Source: Batkoa obscura
Lineage: Eukaryota > Entomophthoromycota > Entomophthoromycetes > Entomophthorales > Batkoaceae
Direction: 5' to 3'
Assembly: GCA_030770535.1 (NCBI GenBank)
Contig: JASVEC010000061.1
Coordinates: forward strand, 1 to 64,000
Length of the DNA: 64,000 nucleotides
The notes under the pieces: model-generated
Database searches by the model: none
Told to the model about the DNA's origin: nothing
What the model saw: the letters and a program-made list of their open reading frames with translations, nothing else
Translations under genes and position numbers: made by a program
Part shown: in pieces, positions 12,651 to 25,386 of the stretch
Numbering within the stretch: the first letter of the stretch is position 1
Layout of the letters: each line of letters starts with the position of its first letter

Positions 12651-13582
12651 CTGCTATTTTTTTAAATAAATTATTTGTTATCTGGTTAAATTTTAATAAC
12701 ACTAAGATAATTTTTAAAAGAAATGAAGTAAATTGATTTTATATTTCCTATTAAGATGATGTAAAATATCATTTTTAAATTATACAGAAACTAATTAGCA
12801 CTTAAATTTCTTGTTCTAATAAATCACAGTTTTATAAAACAAATCAATAAATAACTTCTCTTAAATAACCTGATTACCATCCTTTTTACCTTTCTTAAAA
12901 TCTTTATAATGACGTAAAACTTCCAATTTTTATTTTTAATAAACTAAGCTTTTCAATTAAAAAAAGGTCTTTTTTAGTACCAACAATTATGTTCTTTAAT
13001 TTAGTTGCGTTTTTTAAATATAATATTATCAATTTAGCATAAACTTTTGAATTCTGAAAATAACAGATAAGCTATCGGATTTCTTCCGAAAATACAATAA
13101 ATATCTTTTCCATATTGCGTTTCAACATGTACACTTGACGGTCTTTTTATTTATTTCTTTATTTACCTAAAAATGAAGTATTCAGAAGATTAAACATTAT
13201 CGTCATAGGCAATAATCAATAATACACTGATATACGAAAGATACTTGGAAGTAAAAAATAACCAAAAGCTATAAAACTTAATGGGTTTATTTAAATACAT
13301 TTAACCTTATGATAATTGAACTTTCAATTTAGTAATGACTATCTTTAGTGATTAGTATGATAAATTTCAATTTATTATATATTATGTATTATTTGATATT
13401 TACTTATAAAACTCAATGTTGTTGTACATTCTATTAACAATTATACTCCGACACACATATATAGAAGGCTATTAGCAAACTATTGTAACTAACTAAATAT
13501 TAATTCAATAAAAGTCAACTCAATTAGATAAATACACGAACTCAAACAAGTTGAAAATCTTATATAATTAACATGACTCAAT

Positions 13583-15631
13583 TTAATTTTTACTTAACTC
13601 AAATAAATCTAATAAAAATTGATCTTGTAAAATAAGATGAGTTGAGCCCAATAAAGCAGTATTCTTTTCCTTAATAAACGCCTTATTAAATCTATTAATT
13701 AATTTGACTTCTGATAAAGTAACACCACCTAGTATAAAAGTTATTGTTTTTTCGTCTTTTTCTTTAGTTTGTAAAATTGAAGGTGGGTTCAAGTAGGGGA
13801 ATTCGGAAAAACTGAGAGTGTTATTATATAAATTTAATAATATAGATTTTAAGTGCAAGGTATCACAATTAATAGATTGTTCTTCTTTTAATAATTTAAA
13901 ATTGATGAGATCATCGATTTTACCTTCAGTAGGTTCCATATGCCAATCTTTAATTTTAGTTGTACTTTCATTCTCTGTTGATTCCTATAACAAAAAAATA
14001 TAATCGTTACTGTAAATATAATAAAATATTAATTATTTAATTATTTACCATTATTATTGGTCCATTTTTAATATAACTGATATTAGATATTGAATTGGAA
14101 TAAATATGACTTTTTATTTCAGATACTATTTCAAGACGATATCGATCATCAAGTATAGTTGGATGATTTAATAAATATAAACTTAATACTCTTACTTTAT
14201 CTTTTAATCTTATATTGTCTTGAAGCAAAATATCAATTAAATTAGTTAACAATAGATTATGTTGTTCAATTGAATCTTCTTTATTATTAGAAGTTAGTTC
14301 CTATATGTAAGATAAAAGTTGAATGATAAGGTTAATATAGAAAAAAAAGAATAATATTATAATTTACCTTTTGTAAGGGAGCTATTAGATTTAAACTTCT
14401 TTCTTTAAATACATTAATACATTTATCAGTTAATAAAGTATGATTTTTTAATAAATTGGAACTTTGTTTGACTTGAGGTAATTGTTTTACTGCATTCTTT
14501 AATTCATTCAAATTCTTCTCATCCTGTTTAATTTCTCTATAATAATTTAGAAATTTTTATTATTAGTTTGTCTATAAAATATATATACGTTAAATCTTAC
14601 CCCGTGATAAATTGTTTTGCTGCTTGATTATTTTTTAATAATTCATTATATTGAGTTCTTATATATCTTGCTGCTTCAGTTATACTTTTTGATTTGATTT
14701 GTTGATAAATAAGATCATGATGATCTAAGTAGATTTCTTTTAATTCTCCTTTAGTATCTTCGAAACTATTAGAAATAAATTAGTATTACTTAGTTTATAG
14801 TGAAAATATCAAATAATATTACCTAGGTACTTTATTATCTTCAAAACAAAATACATCTTTTAAATATGGCTCATAAGAAAAATTATATAAAAATGGGGGA
14901 TTTAAATCAAAAGATCGATCTAATAACAATAATATAGGCCTCTCAATATCCGATTCTTTAATATCATTGTCATTATAATATAAATTTAGTTTATTATAAA
15001 TCATATCAGCTAATAAATTTGTCAATCCAGATTTCTTTTGTTTATCCTCTTGATGATATCGAATAGTAGGAAACATATTGAAATTCATCAAGAATTGACA
15101 GATATTTTCTGCTATTAAGTCTAATGAATTTATCAACTCTTTATGTCTTGTTAAAGGTGAATATAGGTTTTGAAAAGCTATCTTTTTGTCCATTAATAAA
15201 TTTAAAAAATACTTTTCTTCTGGTATGAAATTACAGTAAAACTCATTCAATGTCACTATCTTATTTGTTTTATTTAACTGAATTAACTTTTCAAACATAT
15301 CATCTTTTATTGTATCTAAAAATAATAAATGAAATTGAAAATATTTGGCTATACCGTCCACATTAATATCTTTTTTAATTAACTCTAAATTCTCTATACT
15401 TGGGTAAATAAAATAAATAGCTTCCATTGTAATGAAACTTTCTCTTTGAATTTCAATGTTTTCTATTAATGTGATAGCTTCTTCATTTAATTCTAATAAA
15501 TTAAATAGACTACTAATCAGTTTTTGGCTTTTAAAATCTAATATTAATGTCTTCCATCGTTGTTTGGTTTTGATTCCTCTTATTAAGCTTAATATCTTTT
15601 GTTTATAGTGTAAGCGAATGTCAAAGCTCAT
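13583..15631 (-). CDS. SEC1: Sec1/Munc18 family protein (Sec1-type)
   Basis: Sec1/Munc18 proteins clasp syntaxin-type SNAREs and help vesicles fuse, here most likely exocytic vesicles at the plasma membrane. The exons are 13583-13984, 14049-14300, 14368-14536, 14601-14765 and 14823-15631 (minus strand), giving 598 residues. The N-terminal stretch with WKTLILDFKSQKLISSLF, ITLIENIEIQRESF and MEAIYFIYPSIENLE aligns by eye with the Munc18 domain 1 pattern (VLVVD..., ITIVEDI..., LEAIYLITP). The middle has RPILLLLDRSFDLNPPF, matching the family's LDRGFDP motif. The C-terminus has ITFILGGVTLSEVKL, matching FILGG(V/I)S. These features favour Sec1 over Vps45, Sly1 or Vps33, but I could not run the comparison. 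Introns are 57-67 bp. Confidence 0.87.
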
Positions 15632-16380
15632 TTGAAATTTAGTAAAAATTGTTTATAAAAAACTTAAAGAAAGTATTTTTATTTATTTTTATTTAAAGTT
15701 ATTTGGAACAACTAAATGTTACTAAATTAATTGGATTAATTTCGAAAAGTGATATTACCTTTTTAATTATTACAAATTACTATATATAGTAAATTTTTCA
15801 AATTGACTATTGAATTAATTTATTTGAAAATATTATTATCTTATAACGTAATATTTATATATGTTATTATGTATTAGGTATTTCCATATGATTTTTTCAT
15901 TTTTAAGAAAAAAAGATGGCAAACATGTAATTAATTATAATAAAAAATAAAATTTTATAAAAATACTTAATAAAGACTTAATTTTTAATAATAGCTTTGT
16001 CTAATATTTTTGAGTATCTTATTTAATTAATAATAATAATGATTATTTCTATTTATTAAACTTTTCTTTAAAAATAATTGAATAAAGCAACTCCCCACTT
16101 TTTTCAATTTAAATTTTATTTTTTTTGTTTGCAATTTTTTTCAACTATAAATAGCCAAATTAAATCAAAAATTAATTCTAGCTTCAACTTTAGACTTTAT
16201 AATCAAGATTTGCCCAAAAAAGAAAGAAAATAAAGTACTCAATATCTGATATATCATCTATTCAATTTATCTTCAAGATGATTGGTTTTTGTTAAAATTA
16301 GACTTAAATCCAAGCAATTAACAATATTTGTAAAAAAGATTCCACTCATTTCTCAATATTTTATCATTCAATATCTATTA
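15632..16380. other. Divergent intergenic region SEC1 / EAF7-like
   Basis: Very AT-rich shared upstream region of two divergent genes. No gene or repeat copy is seen. Confidence 0.6.
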
Positions 16381-17207
16381 ATGGCACAAAAAAAGAATAA
16401 AAAGAAAACCCCGTTGAAATCTAAATTAATATTAACTAGTATCAATGAAAATGAAGAACTCATCAATTCCTCTGAAGAGTCCACACCGATTAAGTTAGAT
16501 GAATTAAATAGTCCAATTGAAATGGATAATGATACTGTAAGATTTATTTAGATAGTAGATTTTTAGAAATGGGATTAATGAAATAATACAAAAAAGGATA
16601 TAAAAAAGATAGGATTGAATGTTTTAGGAATCAAAAGAACTGGGGGGTTAATTTCTGATTCTCATTTAAAAGAAGAAATAACTCGAATTGAACCAGAATC
16701 AGATAATTCAGAATCAAAATCACAAGGTGAATGGAGTGTTGCAGCAGATACATTACTATTTAAATGTATAGCTAACAATAAACCAGCTGGTAATGGAAAT
16801 TCGAAATTATTTACTTAATTCATAAATGAAGACATTATGAATGGAATATTAAACTTAAAATTGTTTTAGGTTTACACAAACATTTTCGAATGGCGAATAT
16901 TTGTTATTTATTTAATAAAAATAATGCGCATCCAAAAACAAATTTAGAAATTTGGGAGCGATTGAATGAATTATATGATATGCAAGCAGTGGACGAAATT
17001 GTAAGTCTATTAATTGAATCTCTTTATTTAATGGGAATATCAATAAACGAAGGTTCATTTTTTTATTTTTTTATTTTTTAGGAATTGAAAGAACCAGATG
17101 AATGGAGTTGTAAATTGGGAAATCATATTGATCTATCAAAACAAATTGAATTTGAGTTACCGCCTCAGTTTAAGGAGTTGATGAATAAGAAATTCAAACA
17201 AAAATAA
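16381..17207 (+). CDS. EAF7: NuA4 histone acetyltransferase subunit Eaf7/MRGBP-like
   Basis: Eaf7 (MRGBP in animals) belongs to the TINTIN module of the nuclear NuA4 acetyltransferase. The exons are 16381-16536, 16597-16789, 16870-17000 and 17082-17207, giving 201 residues. The N-terminus is Lys-rich, then acidic. The conserved part reads EWSVAADTLLFKCIANNKPAG, then LHKHFRMANICYLFNK, then IWERLNELYDMQAVDE and ELKEPDEWSC across three splice joins. This is the CT20/Eaf7 pattern of a hydrophobic stretch, HKPxG(x)HKHF, and IWxxLxxLYDxxxxDE. The start is the only ATG in the open frame; the upstream extension has none. The first intron (60 bp) was chosen because it is the only GT...AG pair near the stop at 16549 that restores frame, so the joint at 16536/16597 is the least certain. 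Confidence 0.82.
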
Positions 17208-17709
17208 GAATGAAGATTAATATATATATATTGCTGAGTTAATTATTAAAATAAAATATAAATTGTTTTTTTTATTGCAAAGGTTACTTTATGTTTGAGT
17301 AAAGTTGATGCATTGGAATCTATTATGTTATTCCTATCTAATAGTTGGACTATTTTTTTATTCATTTAGTGTGATTAGTTGATTTTTATAGAAATAATGT
17401 TTAAATTATTTATGTAATTATCTTTTTTTTGGCAATACTATAATCTCCCAACTTTATACAACTCTTCAAATTTAATAAGAATAATAGTAATGATTCGTAT
17501 TAATAACAAAAATATATTATATTTCAATAATATTATTTTTTTTACATGTTTCAATATATGAGGATGTATTTTTGTGTCTAAGAATTTACTAGCGATTTTT
17601 CCACTCAAATAACACTTGGAAGGTGGAAAAAGTAATGAAGCCAAAAAAACATCCCCATATAACAAAAATAAACTAGTTTAATATAATTTTATTTTTTTGC
17701 ATCATCTTT
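17208..17709. other. Convergent intergenic region EAF7-like / aldo-keto reductase
   Basis: Short 3'-to-3' spacer. It holds foldback repeat copy 10 and nothing else recognisable. Confidence 0.6.
17556..17661 (+). mobile_element. 105-bp foldback MITE-like repeat, copy 10
   Basis: Forward-orientation copy, TATATGAGGATGTATTTTTG to ACATCCCCATAT, lying between two convergent genes. Confidence 0.85.
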
Positions 17710-19020
<1,311 letters not shown>

Positions 19021-19639
19021 AATTGTTAAAATGAAAACAAATAAAAAGATAAACAATTTTTAAAATGTTAAAAAGATCCAAGTTTTCTCAAAGTCGTCAT
19101 TGATTTATGCAGTTTTTTTGAGCATTGAATACTAATTAAGACTAGAAATTTGATTCTTTGAAATGGAAATATTAAAATTTTTTAGATTTCTAAAACTTTC
19201 ATATTGAAATTTAATAAACTTCATTCTAAATAAGTTATCATTATTATCTCTGTTCATTTTTTCTGTTTTCAACTTTTTATTAACATTTATTTATTTTTAT
19301 TAGAAACTAGCATTTATTAATAAAAAATATTTAATTTGATTTAATTGAAATAAAATAGTTATTAGTGGAATTTTTGTAATAAATTATTATTTTTTATTTA
19401 TATAAAATAATATGATAATTAATTTAATAGCTAATAAAATACTCATTGATTTACAGTCTATTAAAAAATAAACAAAATAGATAAATTCATTCTAATTTTC
19501 AAAACTTATTATGTAAACTAAAAATTATTAGTAATGATTTGATTTATGTTTATTCCTTTATAAAATTAATAAACTTTAAATCTTATATAAAAGAATCTTA
19601 TCTTTAATTTTTAATTTCAAAATTATCTTTTTCCAATAT
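19021..19639. other. Intergenic region
   Basis: AT-rich spacer upstream of the aldo/keto reductase and downstream of the epimerase. No feature is recognised. Confidence 0.6.
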
Positions 19640-20373
19640 TCATTTTTGCTCTAATTCGACTAAGACACCACCGCAATCTTTAGGATGTAAAAAGATTACT
19701 GGTTTACCGTGAGCTCCAATTTTAGGCTTTTTATCTAATGATCGAATATTTTGAGATGTAAGATCTTGTAATGCTTTGAATACGTCATCCACCTAAAAAA
19801 TCAATTTTATTAATTACTTCTTTTTATTTGTTAATAACTAATAATTTAATATACTCTTTATTTTAAAACTTACTTCAATACAAATATGATGAATTCCACC
19901 ACTTTGATTCTTATTTAAAAAGTTTTGAATTGGTGAATTTTCTCCGTATGGATGTAACAATTCAATTTTAGTATTACCTAAATTAACAAATACAGTATAA
20001 ACTCCATGATCTGGAAGTGCCTAATTATTTAGAAATTAAATGATTAATTTAATTTATTTTTTTTGATAATTGAAATTAAAATGTTAATGTTAATATTAAT
20101 ATTAATATTACTTCTTTTGAGCTAACTTCAGCTCCTAATATATCTTTATAAAATCGAGTACTGGCTTCAATATCAGGTACCGCAATGGCTACATGATTCA
20201 ATCGTCCTAATTGCCAAATCTAAATTCCTTAAATCTTACTCAAAATTTATAACACTGTAAATTACCTTGCTTTTAACTCCATCTAATGTTTTAGCTGAAT
20301 ATTTACAAGTGTTTACAACTTGACAATTGAAAACATTCTTTTTTATTATATTTTTTCCAAGTTGAAATAGCAT
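19640..20373 (-). CDS. MCEE: Methylmalonyl-CoA epimerase, mitochondrial
   Basis: Interconverts (S)- and (R)-methylmalonyl-CoA in the mitochondrial propionyl-CoA to succinyl-CoA route. The exons are 19640-19792, 19874-20020, 20112-20219 and 20266-20373 (minus strand), giving 171 residues, close to the animal enzyme. The first exon is basic and Asn/Lys-rich with few acidic residues (MLFQLGKNIIKKNVFN), as expected of a mitochondrial presequence. Two glyoxalase/VOC halves follow. Likely metal ligands are His in LGRLNHVAIAVPD, His in GGIHHICIE and Glu near the end in GGVLVELEQK. The KPKIGAHGKPVIFLHPKDC stretch is typical of the family. Yeast-like fungi lack this pathway, so its presence fits an early-diverging fungus with a B12-type mutase route (inference). 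Confidence 0.92.
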
Positions 20374-20552
20374 TTTATATTTTATTTTTAATTAAACAAA
20401 TGTTCATAAAATAAATTTTCGATCAAATTTAACTAAAACAATATGTAAATTTAATTGGCTACGTTTTATGATGAGGTCACCACCACTTATAAGAAAAAAA
20501 ATTACAAATTTAAAGCATACAATAAAATTTATTTTCAAATATAAAAGATTAC

Positions 20553-22660
20553 TTAATTCGATAAGTTATTTGGAGTATTTAAAAGATTAGGAGGTTGAAT
20601 GCCTTTTGATTTATAAAACTCCATAGTGTTTTTAGCTATTTTAGCTAAATTATTGGGCTCAATACCAAAATGTTTATATACTTCTTTGTAATCTCCAGAC
20701 ATACCAAAAGTAGTCATACCTAAAGAAGCATGGGCATATTTAGACCATCCAAAAGTAGATAAAGCTTCACAACTAACTACTGGTATATTATTTAAAAATA
20801 CACTTTGTTTATATTCATTATCTTGCTCTTCAAATAATTCAAAACATGGCATAGAGACTACTCTACAAGATATGTTTTCTTTCTTTAATAATTCATGAGC
20901 ATCAACAGCAATTGAAACTTCTGATCCAGTAGCAACTAATATAACTTCTGGTTTATCAGAGTCTTTTAATACATAAGCACCTTTTAAAGCTAATTTATAA
21001 GAGGAATTTTCAAGGGTTGGTACTTTTTGCCTTGATAAACAAAGTACAGTTGGGCTATGTTCATGAGTAAAAGCACTATAATAAGCAGCAGATACTTCAT
21101 TACCATCTGCTGGACGTTGAACATAAACATTGGGTGTTGCTCTTAATAAAGCTAAAGTTTCAATTGGTTGATGGGTTGGACCATCTTCACCTAATCCAAT
21201 TGAATCATGTGTCATTATATAAAGTACTCGGAAATTGGAAAGGGCTGATAATCTAAAAGCACCAAGGCCGTAACTTAAAAAGTTAAGAAAAGTAGCACAA
21301 AAAGGTATTAAACTACCATGAGCTGCTATACCGTTAGATATAGCAAACATAGCATGTTCTCTAACGCCATATCGAATATATCTACCATCATAACCTGTAT
21401 TTTTATCTTTAGTTGGAAAGAAATCTTTAGCTTCTTTCCATCTTGTTAAGTTAGATGGTGTTAAATCCGCAGAGCCACCAATAAGCTCAGTAAAAATAGA
21501 AGATATTGAATTAAGTACTTCATTTGAACAATTTCTAGTGGCAAGCATCTCTCCAACCTTTTTAAATTGAGGTAAGGATTCCTCCCAGTTTTCAGGAAGC
21601 TTATTGGATACTCTTCTTTTAAAATCTTCAGCTAACTCTGGGTATTTTTGAGAGTATTCAGTTAATTTGTTATTCCATTCCTCTTCAGCTTTGATTCCTT
21701 TCTTTTCAACTTCTTTCCAAAGTTCAGAAACTTCTTGAGGAATATGGAATTTTTTACTTACATCAAATCCAAGCTTCGATTTGATACTATTAATTCCCTC
21801 ATCACCAAAAGCATTACTATGTACATCAGCAGTACCAGCTTTTTCAGCACCAAACCCAATAGTGGTACGAATTCTTATTAAAGTTGGTTTATCAGTAATA
21901 TTTTTTGCTTTCTTGATACACTCTCTAATACCTTCAAAGTCAGTATCCCCTTTTTCTACTGAAAGTACATGCCAGCCATAAGATTTATATCTCATTTCAA
22001 TATCTTCATGGAAAGAGAGATCCGTACTACCATCAATAGTCACTTTGTTATCATCATAGAAAGCAATTAATTTGCCCAATTTTAATCTGCCAGCAAGTGA
22101 ACAAGCTTCACTAGAAATACCTTCCATCATACATCCATCGCCAAGAATACAATAGGTATAATGGTCAATAATTGAGATATCCTTTTTATTGAAAGTCTCA
22201 GCTAAATTGGCTTCAGCAAGAGCCAAACCAACTGCATTAGCAATACCTTGTCCAAGCGGTCCAGTAGTTACTTCAATACCTTCAGTGAGATGGGATTCTG
22301 GATGACCTGGTGTTTTACTATTTAATTTTCTTAAACTTTTAAGGTCTTCTATACTCATATTCCCGCCTGACAAGTGTAGCATAGCATATTGTAAAGCACA
22401 GGCATGTCCATTAGAAAGTACAAATCGATCTCTGTTGATCTAAAATATTATTAGTTTTATAAATGATTGAAATTGATTAGAATTACCCATTTGGAATTTT
22501 TTGGATTATAGTTCATCGCTTCGGAATAAAGGATGTGGGCTATTGGAGCACATCCCATTGGAGCACCTGGATGCCCACTTCCTGCTTCTTCAACCATGTC
22601 CGCACATAATACTCGAATAGTATTAACTGATAACAATTCAACTCCTTTATTGAAACCCAT
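20553..22660 (-). CDS. TKL1: Transketolase
   Basis: Thiamine-diphosphate enzyme of the non-oxidative pentose phosphate pathway, moving two-carbon units between sugar phosphates. There are two exons, 20553-22439 and 22487-22660 (minus strand), and 686 residues, the usual length (about 680). Signatures include [18 protein letters not shown] near the N-terminus, [21 protein letters not shown] across the intron, the ThDP motif [16 protein letters not shown] followed by [11 protein letters not shown], and [13 protein letters not shown]. The middle domain has [22 protein letters not shown] and [18 protein letters not shown]. The C-terminal domain has [13 protein letters not shown]. It is an intact gene. 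The symbol follows yeast naming. Confidence 0.97.
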
Positions 22661-22920
22661 TTTATTATTTATTTAAAATTGTACACATTATTTGATTTAT
22701 ATACTTTTTGCTTTATTCATGACGCAAGCTTTACTTTGATTTCCCTATTTTTTATTTTCATAGTTTACTGATTGAAGTCATAATATATCATTATTTGTGT
22801 TTTATGACTTAAAGATTAAAATAATTATTAAAATAAAAAGTATCTCTTGTTTGATTTAATGCGTATAAACAACCTAAAGTAACAATCTTCAAACATATTT
22901 GAACTTATTGTGTGAGCATT
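22661..22920. other. Transketolase upstream region
   Basis: AT-rich upstream DNA of transketolase, ending at the left terminal inverted repeat of the transposon. No motif is recognised. Confidence 0.5.
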
Positions 22921-22940
22921 TGGGGCTGTCCTAATTGGTT
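22921..22940 (+). repeat. Left terminal inverted repeat of the transposon
   Basis: TGGGGCTGTCCTAATTGGTT; partner of 25367-25386 at 16 of 20 positions. Confidence 0.6.
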
Positions 22941-23231
22941 TCAGAATCTACTTAGAAATTAATCCAAATTTAAAATTCCAAGTTTGTGTTCAATATAACG
23001 GTTAAATCTAAAAAGCCTAAAATTAAATGTCTCTATTTAAAACTTATTTTAATTGTTTCCTTTTCTTAAATAGCTAATTTTCCTAACTATATATTTTATG
23101 TTAGTTCTGTTAGATATTTAACAGATATATAATATATAACTATATGATTATATAATTATATAAATACATAATTATATAAACACAGTTATTTGACTTTATT
23201 TGACTTTATTTTTTGTTGAAATAAAAATAAA

Positions 23232-24935
23232 ATGCAAACTTTCATAACTAAACTTCGAAATGGAATTTTTGAAAACTTCAATACAATAGGGAGGAGTACA
23301 CAATATAAACATTGTAATTCATTTACATCAATTTTAAAAGCTACTTATAACAACCCAAGGTTCATGGAATTTTATAATAAAACAAAACAAAGAAAAGATA
23401 TATTATCAAAGTTTACTATCGATAATAATAAACTTAATCAAGTAATGTATAAAATTAGTGCTTTAAGGGAAACAGGAAACAAAAGTCAGCAAGTAGCGTT
23501 ATTATCAACTATAGCTTCAGTATATTCTTTTGATGAATGTAAGAGTTTTGGGTTTAATATAAATAGAAATCAATATGATTATTCAAAAACAAGTAATAAT
23601 AATAAAATATCAACATTAAAACCTATTATTAAAAATACAAAAAAAATTAAAGATGACCAAATTGAAACTATCATACAATATTTACTAAATGATTCAACTA
23701 TTTCATCAAGATTTAATAAAAAAAATAACGATAGTAAATATTCATCAGATAATATATATATATTAAATAAAAGTAGAAGAATGATATATAGTAAATATTT
23801 GAATGATCTAAGAGATAAAGCAGTAGCTAGGTCAACGTTCTTTAAATATATACCAAGTAATTTCAAAAATCCAGCAAGAAAAACGGATCTATGTAATATA
23901 TGTACCCAGTATACAGTTAGGAAAAAGTTATTTGAAAATAAAATAAATACAGCAAAAAACAAAACAGAGATAGAAGAAATTTTCAACGAAGAAGAAAAGT
24001 TATACAAATTACATAAATTCTGTGTTGATACTCAAAAAAACACATTTAATGAAACTATCAAAAAATTAAATAACAAAAGTTGTATAATAGTTTTAGATTT
24101 TAAACAAAATATGGAAATAGGGACAAGACCAGATTCAATAAATCTAGATCATTATAATAAACAAGCTATATCAGTATTAGGCTTTGGTGTATTATATTTA
24201 AAAGATGATAAAACAATAGGCAAAGTTTACTTTGATTATTTATCTGAAATATTGAATCATGATTCAGCATATGCAGGAGATTGTTTAATCGATTTAATCT
24301 CTACAGAGCTTCTATTTAAAAAGTTTACAAAAATTAATATATGGGCAGATACAGGAAATCATTTTAGATCCCAAGAGTTCTTACATTATATGTTTAAAGA
24401 AATTCATAAAATAAATAGTAGTTTGAATGTTAATCTTAATTTTTTTGCTGAGCATCATGGAAAAAGTATAGTTGATGGACATTTTGGAAACCTTTCAAAA
24501 TGGAAAAGTAGTTTTGAAGCGTTAGGTAAAATAGAAGATATCGATCAATTAATTTCAAGATTTGAGGCTTTTATTTGTGAGCATAATAAAATTAATAACT
24601 CGACTGTTAATAATGGGAAAACAGATATAATTTTTAAAAAGTATAAAAGAAACAAAAATACAAAAAGAATAATAGAGATGCAGGGCATTAAGAAGTATTT
24701 ACACTTTATTAAACATAACAATAAACTACATTGTTATCCAGTATCTGATACATCAAAAAAAAGCGATATAGTCCCAATTAAAGTTATAGAGTCTATAGAA
24801 AACAGAAAAATTAAAAGATCGATCCCAGCTTACCTTACGAAGATAACAGAGAATTTAAAAATTTCGATATTTACTAAGCAAGTAAGTAGTTTGTTGAATG
24901 ATAGAAATAGATTGTTAAATGTTAGGATTACTTAA
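23232..24935 (+). CDS. Transposase-like protein of a DNA transposon, superfamily unassigned
   Basis: Single-exon, 567-residue, Lys/Asn-rich protein with no internal stop, lying between terminal inverted repeats. The N-terminal third is basic and probably binds DNA. A CNIC cysteine pair lies near residue 224. The catalytic-looking core has VLDFKQNMEIG (about residue 289) with AISVLGFGVLY after it, then INIWADTGNHFRSQEF (about 376), and FFAEHHGKSIVDGHFGNLSK (about 410). Asp, Asp and Glu/His in these three blocks are candidates for an RNase H-fold DDE/D site; this is inference from spacing and context. I recall similar FxEHHGKxxxDGHFG blocks in uncharacterised transposase-like proteins of fungi and animals, but I cannot name the family with certainty. 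The intact frame suggests recent activity or a domesticated gene. Confidence 0.72.
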   Translation: MQTFITKLRNGIFENFNTIGRSTQYKHCNSFTSILKATYNNPRFMEFYNKTKQRKDILSKFTIDNNKLNQVMYKISALRETGNKSQQVALLSTIASVYSFDECKSFGFNINRNQYDYSKTSNNNKISTLKPIIKNTKKIKDDQIETIIQYLLNDSTISSRFNKKNNDSKYSSDNIYILNKSRRMIYSKYLNDLRDKAVARSTFFKYIPSNFKNPARKTDLCNICTQYTVRKKLFENKINTAKNKTEIEEIFNEEEKLYKLHKFCVDTQKNTFNETIKKLNNKSCIIVLDFKQNMEIGTRPDSINLDHYNKQAISVLGFGVLYLKDDKTIGKVYFDYLSEILNHDSAYAGDCLIDLISTELLFKKFTKINIWADTGNHFRSQEFLHYMFKEIHKINSSLNVNLNFFAEHHGKSIVDGHFGNLSKWKSSFEALGKIEDIDQLISRFEAFICEHNKINNSTVNNGKTDIIFKKYKRNKNTKRIIEMQGIKKYLHFIKHNNKLHCYPVSDTSKKSDIVPIKVIESIENRKIKRSIPAYLTKITENLKISIFTKQVSSLLNDRNRLLNVRIT

Positions 24936-25017
24936 GTTATTAATAGCTAAGTTAATAAATAGTCAAAGAACAAGTAACTGTAATAATATGTAAAAACTAT
25001 TATTACTTGTACTATAT

Positions 25018-25055
25018 AGGGATGGTCAATTATAGTTTTGGGGCTGACCACTCCC
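25018..25055 (+). terminator. Hairpin downstream of the transposase gene
   Basis: AGGGATGGTCA pairs with TGACCACTCCCT (one bulged base) around a 16-base loop, about 80 bp after the stop codon. It may be a 3'-end RNA structure or a subterminal transposon repeat. Confidence 0.35.
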
Positions 25056-25366
25056 TCCCATGCAGCTATTTATTAACTTGGCAATATATTAATAATGTAA
25101 TTATAACATTAAAGTAGTTTATTTATTTGATAATAAATCTACAATGTTGGTTATAAAGCAGTTGATAATAAATATTTCTCAATTAAGCTTTATAAGAACA
25201 TGTATTTAAGATCTAGTAGAAATTCAACTAACTTACAGTATGAGCTATAATATAATGGTTTAGAACTGTGTTTGGGTACTTTTGTTTTAATAAAAGATGT
25301 GATTTTATAGAATTTTAAGCGAAGTTTTTAAAATACAAATTTTTTTAAAATTGGATAAAATAATGA

Positions 25367-25386
25367 AACTAATTCAGACAACCCCA
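25367..25386 (-). repeat. Right terminal inverted repeat of the transposon
   Basis: AACTAATTCAGACAACCCCA; its reverse complement matches the left repeat at 22921-22940 at 16 of 20 positions. Confidence 0.55.

Larger units (their letters stand above)
9908..13582. other. Long intergenic region rich in foldback repeats
   Basis: About 3.7 kb between PRS and the 3' end of SEC1. It holds five copies of the 105-bp foldback repeat (listed separately). No protein-coding gene is supported; the open frame near 12276-12464 crosses a repeat copy. Confidence 0.65.
22921..25386 (+). mobile_element. DNA transposon with intact transposase-like gene and terminal inverted repeats
   Basis: The ends carry imperfect 20-bp terminal inverted repeats. 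The left, TGGGGCTGTCCTAATTGGTT (22921-22940), matches the reverse complement of AACTAATTCAGACAACCCCA (25367-25386) at 16 of 20 positions. The element is about 2.47 kb and holds one long gene at 23232-24935. Target duplication is unclear; both flanks offer T-rich sequence (ATT on the left, TTT on the right). A second TTGGGGCTGACC in direct orientation lies inside the right end near 25038, so the true right border could differ. The superfamily was not assigned. Confidence 0.6.

Noticed and set aside
23579-24007. Minus-strand frame rich in Leu, Phe and Ser
   Set aside because: Antisense to the transposase; the composition comes from Lys/Asn codons read on the other strand.
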